Shown: positions 28,145-38,581, counted from the stretch's first letter. The stretch: DNA of 64,000 nt from Sphingomonas sp. GM_Shp_1 (GCF_026540895.1 NZ_JALNUR010000005.1:1-64000), one strand, 5' to 3'. The notes: a model not told the origin generated them from the letters alone. A program made the numbers and translations.

Positions 28145-28492
28145 ATGACGACGCGCCCTCGCGATCAGAGGCGCAGCGCGGCGGAACAGTGCATAAAGGT
28201 GCATGCGCACATGATCGCCCATATGCTGCTTCGCATGCTCGATCAGCCGGATCGCTTCATGGACCATCAGGCCTTGGCCCAGGCCGCACGTGTGGGGACG
28301 CACACCCCGACGGTGCGTGTCGTCAAAGTCTATATATGCAACATCCGCGCTGGTCTTGCCGAGCACGGGATCGAGAATGCGATCGAAACCGGTTGGAAAA
28401 GCTATGCGATCACGAGTGCGAAAGCGAAGGCGATTCTTGATTTCCTGCATCAGTTGAAAGACGCGGCGGCGGATCAGCCGGAGAAGTCATGA
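28145..28492 (+). CDS. Small stand-alone winged-helix DNA-binding protein
   Basis: A 115-residue protein that looks like the DNA-binding half of an OmpR-type response regulator with no receiver domain. It has helices around 22-55 (HMIAHMLLRMLDQPDRFMDH), a recognition-helix-like stretch (RVVKVYICNIRAGLAEHG) and a wing ending ETGWKSYAITS. Upstream in-frame starts exist, but that part overlaps the GH36 gene and its promoter. The ATG at 28145 lacks a clear ribosome site, so the start is uncertain. It is divergent from GH36 and may regulate nearby genes. The target is unknown. Confidence 0.6.
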   Translation: MTTRPRDQRRSAAEQCIKVHAHMIAHMLLRMLDQPDRFMDHQALAQAARVGTHTPTVRVVKVYICNIRAGLAEHGIENAIETGWKSYAITSAKAKAILDFLHQLKDAAADQPEKS

Positions 28493-28616
28493 TGGTCGCT
28501 TCGGGGCGCTGATAATGGTTCATCGCTCCCGATCAAAACCCGGTTGCGAAACGATCTTCAATGATCGCGAAGGTCGAGTAAGTCTTTGCCCATAAGGCGC
28601 TAATTCGCCCGCGATG

Positions 28617-30023
28617 TCAGGTCGCGGGTGATCCGCCGAATGCCTTCACCAGGGCGATGCTGGCGCGCATCCGGTCGGTTTCGACGCCGATCAGGGTGCG
28701 CTGCGCATCGAGCGCGGCGGTTTGGGCGGTGACGACCTCCAGATAGTCGGAGGCGCCGTCGCGATAGCGGGTGAGCGCGAGATCGCTGGTCCGGGCCGCC
28801 GCCTGCGCCGCGTCGCGCTGGTCGACCGCCTGTGCGGCAAGATAACGGTTGGCGGCCAGCGCATCCTCGGCCTGACGAAAGGCGGTGAGGACGGTCGCGC
28901 GGTAACCGGCGGCCAGTTCGTCATATTGCGCGCGCGACAGGCGCACCTGGGCGTGACGCCGCCCGCCATCGAACAGCGTCAACAGGCTGGCGATCGGCCC
29001 CAGGCCCCAGAAGCTGTTCGGCGCGGTCAGCAGCGATCCGTTGCCACTCTGCCACCCGCCCGACAGCCCGAGCGTCAGCGAGGGGAAGAAGGCGGCACGC
29101 GCCACGCCGATCCGCGCATTGGCGGCATAGAGACGGCGCTCGGCGGCCGCGATGTCCGGGCGGCGCTGGAGCAGTTCGGATGGCGTACCGGCGGGGACCG
29201 GGGGCACGCGCTGCGGCTGGACGAGAGGTGCGATGGTGAAGTCGGACGCGGTCGCGCCGACCAGTGCCGCGATCTCATGCTCGGTGGCGGCGCGCGCATT
29301 GGCGACGGCCGAAATCTGCGCCCGTGCCGTGGCCAGCACGGTGCGCGCGCGATTGACGTCGATGCCGGAGACGATGCCGCCGTCATGGCGCGTCACCGTC
29401 AGGTCATAGGCGCGGCCGAACGCTTCGGCCGAGCGGTGCAGCAGATCGGCCTGCGCATCCAGCCCGCGCAACCGGGCATAGGCGTCCGCCACCGCCGCCT
29501 GCAGGCTGAGCCGCGCCGAGGCGAGGTCGGCGCCGCTTGCCGAGGCTTCCGCGCGCGACGCCTTCACGCTGTTGCGAATACGCCCCCACAGATCAACCTC
29601 ATAGCTGAGCGAGCCGCCGAGCACGACATTGTCATAGGTGACGGCGCTGCCCTGGCTGAGCGGGCGATCGGCCGACACGCGCTGGCGGCCCGCCTGTCCG
29701 CTCGCCGCGATCTGCGGGAACAGTCCCGACTGGTCGATCCGCGCCACCGCCTGCGCCGCGTCGTATCGGGCGAGCGCTTCGGCCAGGGTCGGGCTGGCGC
29801 GTTCGGCGCGGTCTTCCAAGTCGTTCAGCACCGGATCGCCGAACGCGTTCCACCAGGGCCCGCGCGGCTGGCTGTCGAGCGGCGTGGCGGCGGTCCAGCC
29901 GGAGGGCGTCGCCGCTTCCTTGAAGGCGGGCGGCACCGCGCTGGCTGGCGGGCGATAGGTGGGCGCCAGTGAGCATCCGGCCAGACCGAGCGCGACAAGC
30001 GCCGCAAAGGGTTCAGCCCGCAT
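28617..30023 (-). CDS. NodT-type outer-membrane efflux lipoprotein
   Basis: A 468-residue channel of the OprM/NodT family that forms the outer-membrane exit of an RND pump. The signal peptide ends in a lipobox (LGLAGC, Cys17). Two related outer-membrane efflux halves follow, with long helical stretches and the typical LLQRRPDIAAAERRL segment in the second. The start at 30023 lies inside the adaptor gene and overlaps it by 11 bases. It is the last gene of the pump operon and converges on the winged-helix gene across a 124-bp gap in which nothing was recognised. Confidence 0.88.
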   Translation of the reverse strand: MRAEPFAALVALGLAGCSLAPTYRPPASAVPPAFKEAATPSGWTAATPLDSQPRGPWWNAFGDPVLNDLEDRAERASPTLAEALARYDAAQAVARIDQSGLFPQIAASGQAGRQRVSADRPLSQGSAVTYDNVVLGGSLSYEVDLWGRIRNSVKASRAEASASGADLASARLSLQAAVADAYARLRGLDAQADLLHRSAEAFGRAYDLTVTRHDGGIVSGIDVNRARTVLATARAQISAVANARAATEHEIAALVGATASDFTIAPLVQPQRVPPVPAGTPSELLQRRPDIAAAERRLYAANARIGVARAAFFPSLTLGLSGGWQSGNGSLLTAPNSFWGLGPIASLLTLFDGGRRHAQVRLSRAQYDELAAGYRATVLTAFRQAEDALAANRYLAAQAVDQRDAAQAAARTSDLALTRYRDGASDYLEVVTAQTAALDAQRTLIGVETDRMRASIALVKAFGGSPAT

Positions 30024-31227
30024 GACCGCTCTTTCCGTCCGGTGCGGCGGCGGATTGGACGCGGACCTGATCGCCGCTGTGGATCGCATCGGGGGGCGAG
30101 TCGACCACCATGTCATCCGCCGCCAGCCCCCTGGAGATGACGACTGTCCTGCCCGCGTCGCTGGCGATCGTCACCGGCTTCACCCTGACGTGCCCGCCGC
30201 GATCGACGACCGCGACGCTCGGCCCGTCATTGCCATAGAGGATCGCGCTGCCGGGCAGGGTCAGGCCGTTGCCGCCGCCCGTGCCGACATGAAAGGCGAC
30301 CTGGGCATAAGCACCCGGCTTCAGCGCGCCGTCGGGATTGGCGGCCCTCAACTCGACCAGCACCGCGCCGGACTGGGCATCGACCGCCTGGGCGCTTCGC
30401 ACCAGCGTTGCGGGGAAGCTGCGCTGTGGATATTCGGGCACGGTCAGCGTTGCCGCCATGCCGGGATGGACCTGCGCCGAATAGCCCTGGGGCACGCGGA
30501 CATAGATGCGCATCCGTCCTATGTCGGAAATGGTGAACAGCGGCTGCGCGGCGGCGTTGCCCGCGATGACGAGCTGTCCGATCTGCGCGGCGCGGCTGGT
30601 GACGACGCCCGCGAACGGCGCATGCAGGCGGGTGAAGCCCTGGAGGGCCTGCAACCGGCGGACATTGGCGAGCGAGGCATTGGCCAGCGCCGACTTGGCG
30701 GCGAGGTCGCCCGATTTCTCGTCCGCCTCCTGCCGCGATACCGCATCCTTGGCGAGCATCGTGCTCCAGCGCTTCGCGGTCGAGGCGGCGAGATTGCGGT
30801 TGGCGAGCGCGGTCTGGTAATCGGCCTGCGCCTGGGCGAGCTGTTGGTCCACCTCCGGCGCGTCGAGGATGGCGAGCGTCTGGCCGGTCCGCACATGGTC
30901 GCCGATATCGGCCAGCCAGCGCCGGACATAGCCGTTGGTGCGGGCATAGATGGCGGCGCTGTTGAACGCCTGCACGTTGCCGGGCAGGACCAGCGCGCCG
31001 CCGTCGCCGCCCGCCTTGGGCCGGACGACCGCGACGCTGGGTAGCGCGGTGTCGGCGGCGGTCCGGTCGAGCGCATGGTTGGCGTTCATCCGGCTCGCGG
31101 TGCCGAACGCCACGACGGCGATGGCGATCGCGGCCGCACCGATGCCCAGCTTCTTCATGGTGCCGGGGCTGGGAGCCGCCGCCTCCGCTTGGGCGGAAAG
31201 CGACTTCATATCGGGCTGGTCAGACAT
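30013..31227 (-). CDS. RND efflux periplasmic adaptor (membrane fusion protein)
   Basis: A 404-residue adaptor linking pump and outer-membrane channel. One N-terminal membrane anchor lies near residues 25-45. A split lipoyl domain (IYARTNGYVRRWLADIGDHV and LHAPFAGVVTSRAAQIGQLV) flanks a helical hairpin, and beta-barrel and membrane-proximal domains follow. The start overlaps the pump stop by eight bases, so translation is coupled. Natural substrates of the pump cannot be judged from sequence. Confidence 0.88.
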   Translation of the reverse strand: MSDQPDMKSLSAQAEAAAPSPGTMKKLGIGAAAIAIAVVAFGTASRMNANHALDRTAADTALPSVAVVRPKAGGDGGALVLPGNVQAFNSAAIYARTNGYVRRWLADIGDHVRTGQTLAILDAPEVDQQLAQAQADYQTALANRNLAASTAKRWSTMLAKDAVSRQEADEKSGDLAAKSALANASLANVRRLQALQGFTRLHAPFAGVVTSRAAQIGQLVIAGNAAAQPLFTISDIGRMRIYVRVPQGYSAQVHPGMAATLTVPEYPQRSFPATLVRSAQAVDAQSGAVLVELRAANPDGALKPGAYAQVAFHVGTGGGNGLTLPGSAILYGNDGPSVAVVDRGGHVRVKPVTIASDAGRTVVISRGLAADDMVVDSPPDAIHSGDQVRVQSAAAPDGKSGHAG

Positions 31228-34200
31228 GGCTGGGCTGCATTTCCACGGAAGGGGACGGGGCCACGGCGCGCTTGCGGTGGACGAACGCGAAGACGATGGG
31301 AACGAAGAACAGGGTGGCGATGGTCGCGCAGATCAGGCCGCCGATCACCGCACGGCCGAGCGGCGCATTCTGCTCGCCGCCGTCGCCCAGCCCCAGCGCC
31401 ATCGGCGCCATGCCGATGATCATGGCGAGCGCGGTCATCAGCACCGGGCGGAAACGGACCAAGCCCGCCTGGAGCGCCGCCTGGGTCGCATCGCCCAACT
31501 CGGCCAGTTGTTCGCGCGCGAAGCTGACCACCAGGATCGAGTTGGCCGTCGCCACGCCCATGCACAGGATCGCGCCGGTCAGCGCGGGGACCGACAGGGT
31601 GGTACCGGTGGTGAACAGCATCCACACGATCCCGGCCAGCGCGGCGGGCAGTGCGGTGATGATGACGAACGGGTCGAGCCAGCTCTGGAAATTGACGACG
31701 ATCAGCAGATAGATCAGCACGATCGCGCCGAGCAGTCCGAAGCCTAGCCCGGCAAAGGCGGTATTCATCGTCGCATATTGGCCGCGAATGGTGACGCTGC
31801 TGCCCTTGGGCAGTTGTGCCGAAAGCGAGGCCACCACCCGTTGCACGTCGCCGGTCACCGCGCCCAGATCGCGCCCCTGTGTCGCCGCATAGATGTCGAG
31901 CACCGGCTGGATATTATAGTGCGATACCACCGGCAGCGTGCTGGAGCGGCGGATGGTGGCGACGCCGCCGAGCGGCTGGGGCGTGCCCGCGACCGCGCCG
32001 GAGACGGGGACGTTGGCCAGATCGCTTATCGATCCGACCAGATATTCGGGCGCCTGCGCGACGACCGGATAGGATACGCCCGACTTCGGATCGACGAAGA
32101 ACACCGGCGCGGACTGCGAGGTGCCCGCGAGCGAGCTGGACAGGCTGGTCGTCACGTCGCGCTCGGTCAGGCCATATTGGCCGATGCGAGAGCGATCGAC
32201 ATCGACGTTGAGTTGCGGCGAGCGACCCGGCTGCTGGATGCGCGCATCGGCAAGGCCGGGTATGGCCGCCACCTTGGCGAGCAGCTTCTGCGCATAGGCG
32301 CGGTTCGCCTCCATGTTCTTGCCGGTGATTTGGATATCGATCGGGGCGGGCGCGCCGAAATTCAGGATCTGGCTGGTGATGTCGGCGGGCAGGAAGGCGA
32401 AGCTGGTGCCGGGGAAACGGCGCGGCAGTTCGCGGCGCAGCATCGCCACGATCTCCTCGGTCGGGCGATGCTTCTCCGCGAGCGTGATCAGGATGTCGCC
32501 ATCCTGCGGCCCGATCGTGCCGCTGTTGTTGTAGACCGTGTTGATCGAGCTGACCGGCAGGCCGATATTGTCCGCGACCGAGGCGATCTGCCCGGCGGGC
32601 GCGAGCTGGCGCACGGCCTGCGTGATCTCCTGGAAGCGCGCGGCGGTATCCTCGATCCGGGCGCCGACCGGCACGCGGACATGCATGGCGATCTGGCCCG
32701 AATCGACATTGGGGAAGAAATTCCGGCCGAGCATCGGCACCAGCGCGAAGGACAGCAGCACGACCGCCAGGAAGCCCAGCAGGAAGGGCTTGCGCGCGCT
32801 CAGCGCCCGCTGGAGCAGCCCGGCATAGCCCATCCGGATCCGCTCGAACCGCGCCTCGAACCCGCGTTGAAAGCGGACCAGCGGATTGCGCGAGTTGGGC
32901 GTGCCCGCCAGATGCTCGTCCTCGCCCGGCGCATGCGGCTTCAGCAGATACATGGCGAGCGTCGGCACCAGCGTGCGCGACAGGATGAAGGACGCGATCA
33001 TCGCGAACACGACCGACAATGCCATCGGCACGAATAGGAACCCGGCGACGCCGGGAAGGAAGAACATCGGCACGAACACGATGCAGATGCACAACAGGGA
33101 GACGAAGGCGGGCGTGACGATCTGCGCCGCCCCGTCCAGGATCGCCTCCATCACCCCCTTGCCCTGTTCGAGGTGCCAGTTGATGTTCTCGATCGTCACC
33201 GTCGCGTCGTCGACCAGGATGCCGACCGCGAGCGCCAGCCCGCCCAGCGTCATGACGTTCAGCGTCTGGCCGAAGGCGGCGAGCGCGGCGACGGCGGCCA
33301 GCACGGCGAGCGGGATCGACAGCGCGATGATGACGGTCGAGCGCCACGAGCCGAGGAACAACAGGATCATCAGGCTGGTCAGCGCGGCGGCGATCGCGCC
33401 TTCCTGAACCACGCCGACCACCGCGCCCTTCACGAACAGCGACTGGTCGCCGATCGGCAGGACCTTCAGCGTATCGGGCAGGGTGGCGGCGATGGCGGGC
33501 AGCTTGTCCTTTACGCCCTGCACGATCGCGAGCGTCGAGGTCGCGCCGTTCTTCAGCACGGTCAGCAGCACCGAGCGGCTGCCCTCGACATGGACGACAT
33601 TCTGCTGCGGCCCGCTGCCGTCGCGGACATGGGCGACGTCGCGCATATAGATGGTGGCGCCGTTCACCACCTTTACCGGCAGGTCGTTGAGCGCGTCGAT
33701 CGTGTCGGGTGCATTGTTCAGGCGGACGCTATACTGGGTCGGCCCGATCTTGACGAAGCCCGCCGGGTTGATCTGGTTCTGCGCGGCGATGGCGTTGCCG
33801 ACATCCTGCGCGGACAGCCCCTTGGACTGGAGCGCCAGCGGGTCGATGTCGATCTGCACCTGCCGCTGCCTGCCGCCGGAGGGATAGGGCATGGCGAGGC
33901 CCGGCACCGTCACCAGGGGCGGGCGGATCTGGTTTTGGCCCAGGTCGAACAATTGCTGTTCGGACAACCCCTTGCCCGACAGCGCGAGTTGCAGGATCGG
34001 CACGGTAGAGGCGGAATAGTTGAGGATCAGCGGCGGCGTGGTGCCCGGCGGCAACTGTCGCAGGATGGTCTGCGAGACCGAGGTCACCTGCGCGGTCGCG
34101 GTGCGGATGTCGGCGCCCGGCTGAAAATAGATCTTCACCACGCCGACGCCCTGAAGCGACTGGCTTTCGACATGTTCGATATCGTTGACCGTGGTGGTCA

Positions 34201-34414
34201 GCACCCGCTCATAGGGGGTGACGATCCGGTCCGCCATGTCCTTGGGCGGCAGGCCCGAATAGGTCCAGGCGACCGCGATCACCGGAATGCGGATATTGGG
34301 AAAGATGTCGACCGGCGTGCGCACCGCCGCCATCACGCCGACGATCGCGATCAGGATCGCCATGACGATGAAGGTCAGCGGCCTGTGCAGCGCGACCTTG
34401 ACGATACCGATCAT
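31220..34414 (-). CDS. RND efflux pump, inner-membrane transporter
   Basis: A 1064-residue proton-driven pump of the hydrophobe/amphiphile class. The first membrane helix is near residues 10-30 (LTFIVMAILIAIVGVMAA) and large periplasmic loops follow helices 1 and 7. The proton-relay Asp pair is visible in ILVDDATVTIENI, as in AcrB, which argues against a metal-type pump. It is the first gene of a pump-adaptor-channel operon. A LysR regulator is divergent across a 205-bp gap and is the likely regulator. Confidence 0.9.
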   Translation of the reverse strand: MIGIVKVALHRPLTFIVMAILIAIVGVMAAVRTPVDIFPNIRIPVIAVAWTYSGLPPKDMADRIVTPYERVLTTTVNDIEHVESQSLQGVGVVKIYFQPGADIRTATAQVTSVSQTILRQLPPGTTPPLILNYSASTVPILQLALSGKGLSEQQLFDLGQNQIRPPLVTVPGLAMPYPSGGRQRQVQIDIDPLALQSKGLSAQDVGNAIAAQNQINPAGFVKIGPTQYSVRLNNAPDTIDALNDLPVKVVNGATIYMRDVAHVRDGSGPQQNVVHVEGSRSVLLTVLKNGATSTLAIVQGVKDKLPAIAATLPDTLKVLPIGDQSLFVKGAVVGVVQEGAIAAALTSLMILLFLGSWRSTVIIALSIPLAVLAAVAALAAFGQTLNVMTLGGLALAVGILVDDATVTIENINWHLEQGKGVMEAILDGAAQIVTPAFVSLLCICIVFVPMFFLPGVAGFLFVPMALSVVFAMIASFILSRTLVPTLAMYLLKPHAPGEDEHLAGTPNSRNPLVRFQRGFEARFERIRMGYAGLLQRALSARKPFLLGFLAVVLLSFALVPMLGRNFFPNVDSGQIAMHVRVPVGARIEDTAARFQEITQAVRQLAPAGQIASVADNIGLPVSSINTVYNNSGTIGPQDGDILITLAEKHRPTEEIVAMLRRELPRRFPGTSFAFLPADITSQILNFGAPAPIDIQITGKNMEANRAYAQKLLAKVAAIPGLADARIQQPGRSPQLNVDVDRSRIGQYGLTERDVTTSLSSSLAGTSQSAPVFFVDPKSGVSYPVVAQAPEYLVGSISDLANVPVSGAVAGTPQPLGGVATIRRSSTLPVVSHYNIQPVLDIYAATQGRDLGAVTGDVQRVVASLSAQLPKGSSVTIRGQYATMNTAFAGLGFGLLGAIVLIYLLIVVNFQSWLDPFVIITALPAALAGIVWMLFTTGTTLSVPALTGAILCMGVATANSILVVSFAREQLAELGDATQAALQAGLVRFRPVLMTALAMIIGMAPMALGLGDGGEQNAPLGRAVIGGLICATIATLFFVPIVFAFVHRKRAVAPSPSVEMQPSHV

Positions 34415-34619
34415 CCACGTCCCCTCATCCGACCCGTCGGGTGACGCGCCGTCGAATTTCCTTACCTCTCCCGTGACGCGACGAAGCGGTGCGGCCTGGT
34501 GCGCATGTTACTGTCGCGCATGGTCGCATCCGCTATCGCGGTCCTGGCGCGATGCCCTCTTGGTCGTTTCGGGTCCAATACATAATATGGCTCAATTGAT
34601 AGCTTAGGGATATGGATCG

Positions 34620-35519
34620 ATGGACCTCAGGCATCTGCGCTATTTCCTGTGCGTCGCCGAGGAGATGCATTTCGGACGCGCGGCGCGGCGGCTGGGCATT
34701 TCGCAGCCGCCGCTCAGCCAGCAGATCCGTGCGCTGGAAGACGAACTGGGCGTGCGATTGTTCGATCGCACCAGTCGCCGCGTCAAGCTGACCGAGGCGG
34801 GGATGCTGTTCGCGCCGGAGGCGCGTCAGACGCTGGCGCAGGCGGATCATGCGGCACAGACCGCACGACGGGCGCAGCGTGGCGAGATCGGGCATCTGGC
34901 GCTCGGCTTCACGCCGTCGGGACCCTTCGTGCAGATCGTCGGCAATGCGCTGTCCCGCTTTCGCGACGCGCATCCGGAAGTCCAATTGTCGTTGCAGGAG
35001 CGGGGGCGCGACGAGCAGATCGCGCGGGTGGAGGAGGGGGACCTCGATATCGGGCTGATCCGTGGATCGACCAAACCCTGCCTGCCCAAGGGCATGGTGT
35101 CCCGCTGCCTCATCACCGAAGATATGCTGCTGGCCGTACGCGCCGATCATCCGCTGGCGGTGCGCCCCGCCGACCCGCAAATCGCCGATCTGGCCGATGT
35201 GCCCCTCGTCCTTTATGCGCCCGCGATCGGGGCGGGGTTCAACGAGCATTTCCTGGCGCTGTGCGATCATGCGGGCTTTCAGCCGCGTATCGCGCATGAA
35301 GCGAGCAGCTTCGCGACGCTGCTGGGTCTGGTTTCGGCGGGCTTCGGCGCGACGATCCTGGCCCGATCGCTGGAGCGCCTGCATATCGATACGTTGGTCT
35401 ATCGTCGGCTGGACGCCCCCGTCACCAGCCGCCTGTTGATGATCCACCGCGCCGATCTATCCCCCACCGCCCGCGCCTTTCGTGCGGTGATCGAGGCGGA
35501 AGCGGCCTGCCATGGATGA
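34620..35519 (+). CDS. LysR-family transcriptional regulator
   Basis: A 299-residue regulator with an N-terminal winged helix (MDLRHLRYFLCVAEEMHFGR and QPPLSQQIRALEDELG) and a C-terminal substrate-binding domain of the BenM/CatM type. It is transcribed away from the RND operon. The 205-bp shared promoter includes an AT-rich segment (ATACATAATATGG near 34578) before its start. Control of the efflux operon is inferred from this arrangement. It converges on rutA with a 15-bp gap. Confidence 0.85.
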   Translation: MDLRHLRYFLCVAEEMHFGRAARRLGISQPPLSQQIRALEDELGVRLFDRTSRRVKLTEAGMLFAPEARQTLAQADHAAQTARRAQRGEIGHLALGFTPSGPFVQIVGNALSRFRDAHPEVQLSLQERGRDEQIARVEEGDLDIGLIRGSTKPCLPKGMVSRCLITEDMLLAVRADHPLAVRPADPQIADLADVPLVLYAPAIGAGFNEHFLALCDHAGFQPRIAHEASSFATLLGLVSAGFGATILARSLERLHIDTLVYRRLDAPVTSRLLMIHRADLSPTARAFRAVIEAEAACHG

Positions 35520-35534
35520 TCCTGAGCCGAAGTC

Positions 35535-36599
35535 TCAGCCCTGACGGCGACTTTTCATAAGGGGCTGGATTCGGGTGCCGAAGGCCTCGACGCCTTCGAG
35601 GAAATCGTCGAAGGTCAGCAACACGCCGCCCGTGTTGGGCACCTCGGCCATCTCGTCCAGCATCCGTGCCACGTTTTCGTAGCTGCCGACCAGCGTGCCC
35701 ATATTGATGTTGACCGCGCCTTCGGGGGCGGCGAGCTGGCGGACGTTGGTGGTCGCGTTGACCTTGTCGGCGGCGCCCTGGTCCTTCAACCAGGCGATCG
35801 CGTCATGGTCGACGCCGTCATTATAGCTTCGCCACTTGGCCATCGCATCCTCGTCCGTCTCGGCCGCGATGATCATGACCAGCACGAAGACCGACACGTC
35901 GCGCCCGGTCTTCGCGGTCGCGGCCGCGAGGCGTTCGTTGTTGAAGGCGAAGGCCTTGGGCGTATTGACGCCCTTGCCGAGACAAAAGGCATAGTCCGCC
36001 CATTGGGCCGAGAAGGCGAGGCCCTCGTCCGAGCTGCCCGCGCAGATGATATTCATCTCGCCCGTCGGTTGCGGGCGGACGAGGCAGTCGTCCATCCGAT
36101 AATAGTCGCCCTTGAAGTCCGAGCGCCCCGTTTCCCACAGGTCGCGCAGGATATGGGCATATTCGTCGAGCATCTTGTAGCGGTTGCGGAAATGCTCCTC
36201 GCCCGGCCACAGCCCCATCTGGCTGTATTCGGGCTTTTGCCAGCCGGTGATGAGGTTCAGCCCGAACCGCCCATGGCTGATCGAATCGATCGTATTGCAC
36301 ATCCGCGCGGCAAAGGCGGGTGGGATGATGAGGGTCGGGCAGGTAGCGTAGATCTTGATCCGCTCGGTCACCGCGGCGAGCCCGGCCATCAGCGTGAAGC
36401 TTTCCAGCCCATATTCCCAGAATTCGGTCTTGCCGCCGAACCCGCGCAGCTTGATCATCGACAGCAGGAAGTCGAGGCCATGTTCCTCGGCCTTTTGCGC
36501 GATCGCCTTGTTGAGGTCGAACGACGGCATGTACTGCGGCGCGTTCTCGCTGATCAGCCAGCCATTGTTGTTGATGGGCACGAAGACGCCGACCTGCAT
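35535..36599 (-). CDS. rutA: Pyrimidine monooxygenase
   Basis: A 354-residue flavin monooxygenase of the luciferase fold that opens the uracil ring in the Rut pathway. It starts [17 protein letters not shown] and contains [15 protein letters not shown], both typical of RutA. It needs a reductase (RutF), which is not encoded nearby. The start at 36599 has GGAG about ten bases upstream, inside the end of rutD. Longer frames upstream are rutD in another frame. Here it is last in the order rutB-C-D-A, unlike the E. coli order. Confidence 0.92.
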   Translation of the reverse strand: MQVGVFVPINNNGWLISENAPQYMPSFDLNKAIAQKAEEHGLDFLLSMIKLRGFGGKTEFWEYGLESFTLMAGLAAVTERIKIYATCPTLIIPPAFAARMCNTIDSISHGRFGLNLITGWQKPEYSQMGLWPGEEHFRNRYKMLDEYAHILRDLWETGRSDFKGDYYRMDDCLVRPQPTGEMNIICAGSSDEGLAFSAQWADYAFCLGKGVNTPKAFAFNNERLAAATAKTGRDVSVFVLVMIIAAETDEDAMAKWRSYNDGVDHDAIAWLKDQGAADKVNATTNVRQLAAPEGAVNINMGTLVGSYENVARMLDEMAEVPNTGGVLLTFDDFLEGVEAFGTRIQPLMKSRRQG

Positions 36600-36603
36600 G
36601 GGC

Positions 36604-37386
36604 TTAGCTCCTGAGGAAGTCGAGGACGAGGCGGTTGAAGCGATCGGGATCGGTGACGTTGCAGGCATGGCCGCCCCAATCGAGGACGGCCTTGTTCGCC
36701 CACGCCAGCGGGGTCGCGACATCCACGGCGCTTCTCCACGGCACCAGCATGTCGTCACGGGTGCCGATCACCAGCCAATTGGCGGTGGCCGTGATATCGA
36801 TCAGTTTCGGATCATAGGCGCAAACCGCGGCGATCCGCTTTTCCACCGTCGCCCTGCCCGGGAAATTGGCAAGCTGGTGCGCCGCTTCATCCGCGAGCCG
36901 ATCGGAATTCGCCGAAATCCAGTCGGGCGGGTAGAGAAACAGGGGTTGTGCGTGCAGAAAGGCGGCGGGGCCGCTGTCGCGCAGAAGATCGAGCCGGACA
37001 TCGAAGCAGCGGCGCGTATGGGGATCGAGCTTTCGCCAGCCGTTCACGACGACGAGGCTGTCGATACGGGTCGATGCGATCGCCGCCTCGATCCCGATCA
37101 TCCCGCCGAGTGCATGTCCGATGAAACGGGCGCTTTCGATGTCGAGCGCGTCCATAAGCGCCAGGAGATCCCCGGCCATATCCTCGACCGTGACGACGTC
37201 CGGCAGCGCGCGGTCGCTGCGCCCGGGGCCGCGATGGTCATAGACGAGCACGCGGTACGCTTGCGCCAGCGCGGGCAGATTGGGTGCCCAGTAGGTGGCC
37301 GATCCGCCCAACCCGCTCGACAGGATCAGCGGCGGGGCCGCCTCCGGCCCGTGGAGTTCGTAGTAAAGCCCCGCGGCCTCAGCCAA
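36604..37386 (-). CDS. rutD: Aminoacrylate hydrolase of the Rut pathway
   Basis: A 260-residue alpha/beta-hydrolase-fold protein with the RutD pattern ([34 protein letters not shown]). The nucleophile-elbow position reads GHALGG, with Ala in place of Ser; E. coli RutD has the same feature. The start is TTG at 37386, overlapping the rutC stop by eight bases, and no better ATG is near. It acts after RutA and RutB in uracil nitrogen release. Confidence 0.88.
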   Translation of the reverse strand: MAEAAGLYYELHGPEAAPPLILSSGLGGSATYWAPNLPALAQAYRVLVYDHRGPGRSDRALPDVVTVEDMAGDLLALMDALDIESARFIGHALGGMIGIEAAIASTRIDSLVVVNGWRKLDPHTRRCFDVRLDLLRDSGPAAFLHAQPLFLYPPDWISANSDRLADEAAHQLANFPGRATVEKRIAAVCAYDPKLIDITATANWLVIGTRDDMLVPWRSAVDVATPLAWANKAVLDWGGHACNVTDPDRFNRLVLDFLRS

Positions 37387-37762
37387 GATGGGCCACGCTG
37401 GCGATCTCGACCAGGCAATCGGGTTTCACCAGATCGCATTTGATGCAGTATCGCGCCGGCTTGTCGCCGGGAAAATATTCGGCATAAACCGCATTGAACG
37501 CCGCATAGTCGGCGAGGTCCTTCAGGAAGATGTGGTTCATCGCGATGTCGGCCATGGTGGCGCCGGCGGCGGCGAGCGTCGTCTTGATGACCTCGAGCAC
37601 ATGGCGCGTCTGCGCGGCGGCGTCACCGACATGGAGCACGACGCCGCCTTCGCCGAGCGCGAGCACGCCGGAGACATAGACGGTGTTTCCCGCCTTCGCT
37701 CCGGCCGAATAGGGCGCGATCGGCGTCGGGAATTGGGGCGGGTTGATCGGCTCGAACGGCAT
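37379..37762 (-). CDS. rutC: Aminoacrylate peracid reductase/deaminase, RidA-like
   Basis: A 127-residue protein of the YjgF/RidA family, placed in the Rut pathway by its neighbours. It contains [17 protein letters not shown], and a C-terminal segment with [12 protein letters not shown]. The ATG at 37762 is preceded by GGAGG and shares one base with the rutB stop. A TTG one codon earlier is less likely. Confidence 0.88.
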   Translation of the reverse strand: MPFEPINPPQFPTPIAPYSAGAKAGNTVYVSGVLALGEGGVVLHVGDAAAQTRHVLEVIKTTLAAAGATMADIAMNHIFLKDLADYAAFNAVYAEYFPGDKPARYCIKCDLVKPDCLVEIASVAHLG

Positions 37763-38499
37763 CAAACCTCCTTGGTCGGCAACTGGCCGACGGCACCGCA
37801 GAAATCAGCGACGGTGGACACCCAGCCGAAGAATTTCTCGACATTGTAGACCGTCGCCTGATGGACGAAGTCGGGACCGAGATGATGGGTCGCATCCTCC
37901 AGCATCACGCCGAAATATTCGAGGTGGAAGCCGTCGCGCAGGGTCGATTCGACGCACACGTTGCTGGCGATCCCGACGAATACCAATGTACGGATGCCGC
38001 GCGCGCGCAGGATGCTGTCGAGTTGCGAGTTGAAGAAGGCGGAATAGCGGGTCTTGTGAACGCGGATGTCTCCAGACTGGGGTTTCAGCGCATCGACCAG
38101 TTCATAGTCCCAGCCGCCCCGCGCCAGAAGCTGCCCGGCAAGCTCGGGCCGCGCGCGCATGGTCTTCAGCGCATTGGACTTGTGCCAGTTGGGGGAAGCG
38201 GGCGTTCCCGCCTCGACATAATCGGCATCCCAGCCGTTCTGCAGATAGATGACCGGCATGCCCGCCGCGCGGGCGGTGCGCAGGACCTCGGCGATCCGAC
38301 CGATCACCCCGGCGGCCCCGGCGATGTCGAAGCCGGCCTGGTCCACATAGCCGCCCTTGCTCGCATAGGCGTTCTGCATGTCGATGACGATGACCGCGGT
38401 ATCGGCCGGGGACAGCCGGATCGCCTCCGGCCGTGCGTTCAGCACGAGCGTATCGCTGGTCGACTGGAGGCGATGATCGACGATCGGTCCCATGGTCAT
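37762..38499 (-). CDS. rutB: Ureidoacrylate amidohydrolase
   Basis: A 245-residue isochorismatase-fold amidase that cleaves the product of RutA. Conserved segments include [18 protein letters not shown] (catalytic Asp), KTRYSAFFN (Lys) and [16 protein letters not shown] (nucleophilic Cys). The start at 38499 has GGGGG upstream and was preferred over the ATG at 38517, which has no usable spacing. It is the first gene of the rut group, 82 bp after the M1 peptidase gene. Confidence 0.9.
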   Translation of the reverse strand: MTMGPIVDHRLQSTSDTLVLNARPEAIRLSPADTAVIVIDMQNAYASKGGYVDQAGFDIAGAAGVIGRIAEVLRTARAAGMPVIYLQNGWDADYVEAGTPASPNWHKSNALKTMRARPELAGQLLARGGWDYELVDALKPQSGDIRVHKTRYSAFFNSQLDSILRARGIRTLVFVGIASNVCVESTLRDGFHLEYFGVMLEDATHHLGPDFVHQATVYNVEKFFGWVSTVADFCGAVGQLPTKEV

Positions 38500-38559
38500 G
38501 CCCCCATCGTTGCGCATCCTTCGCGTCCGGGCAAGCCGCGATCCGTTTCATTTCCGCAC

Positions 38560-38572
38560 CATGGAAACCATG
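38560..38572. other. Small inverted repeat before the rut genes
   Basis: CATGG and CCATG separated by AAA lie in the 82-bp gap between the M1 peptidase stop and rutB. It does not match the RutR consensus (TTGACCA, two bases, TGGTCAA). It is recorded only as the sole symmetric element in that gap. Confidence 0.2.
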
Positions 38573-38581
38573 CCGGATGAA

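Noticed and set aside
38500..38581. Search for a RutR operator before rutB
   Set aside because: No sequence close to TTGACCA-nn-TGGTCAA is present; only a short CATGG/CCATG repeat was seen.
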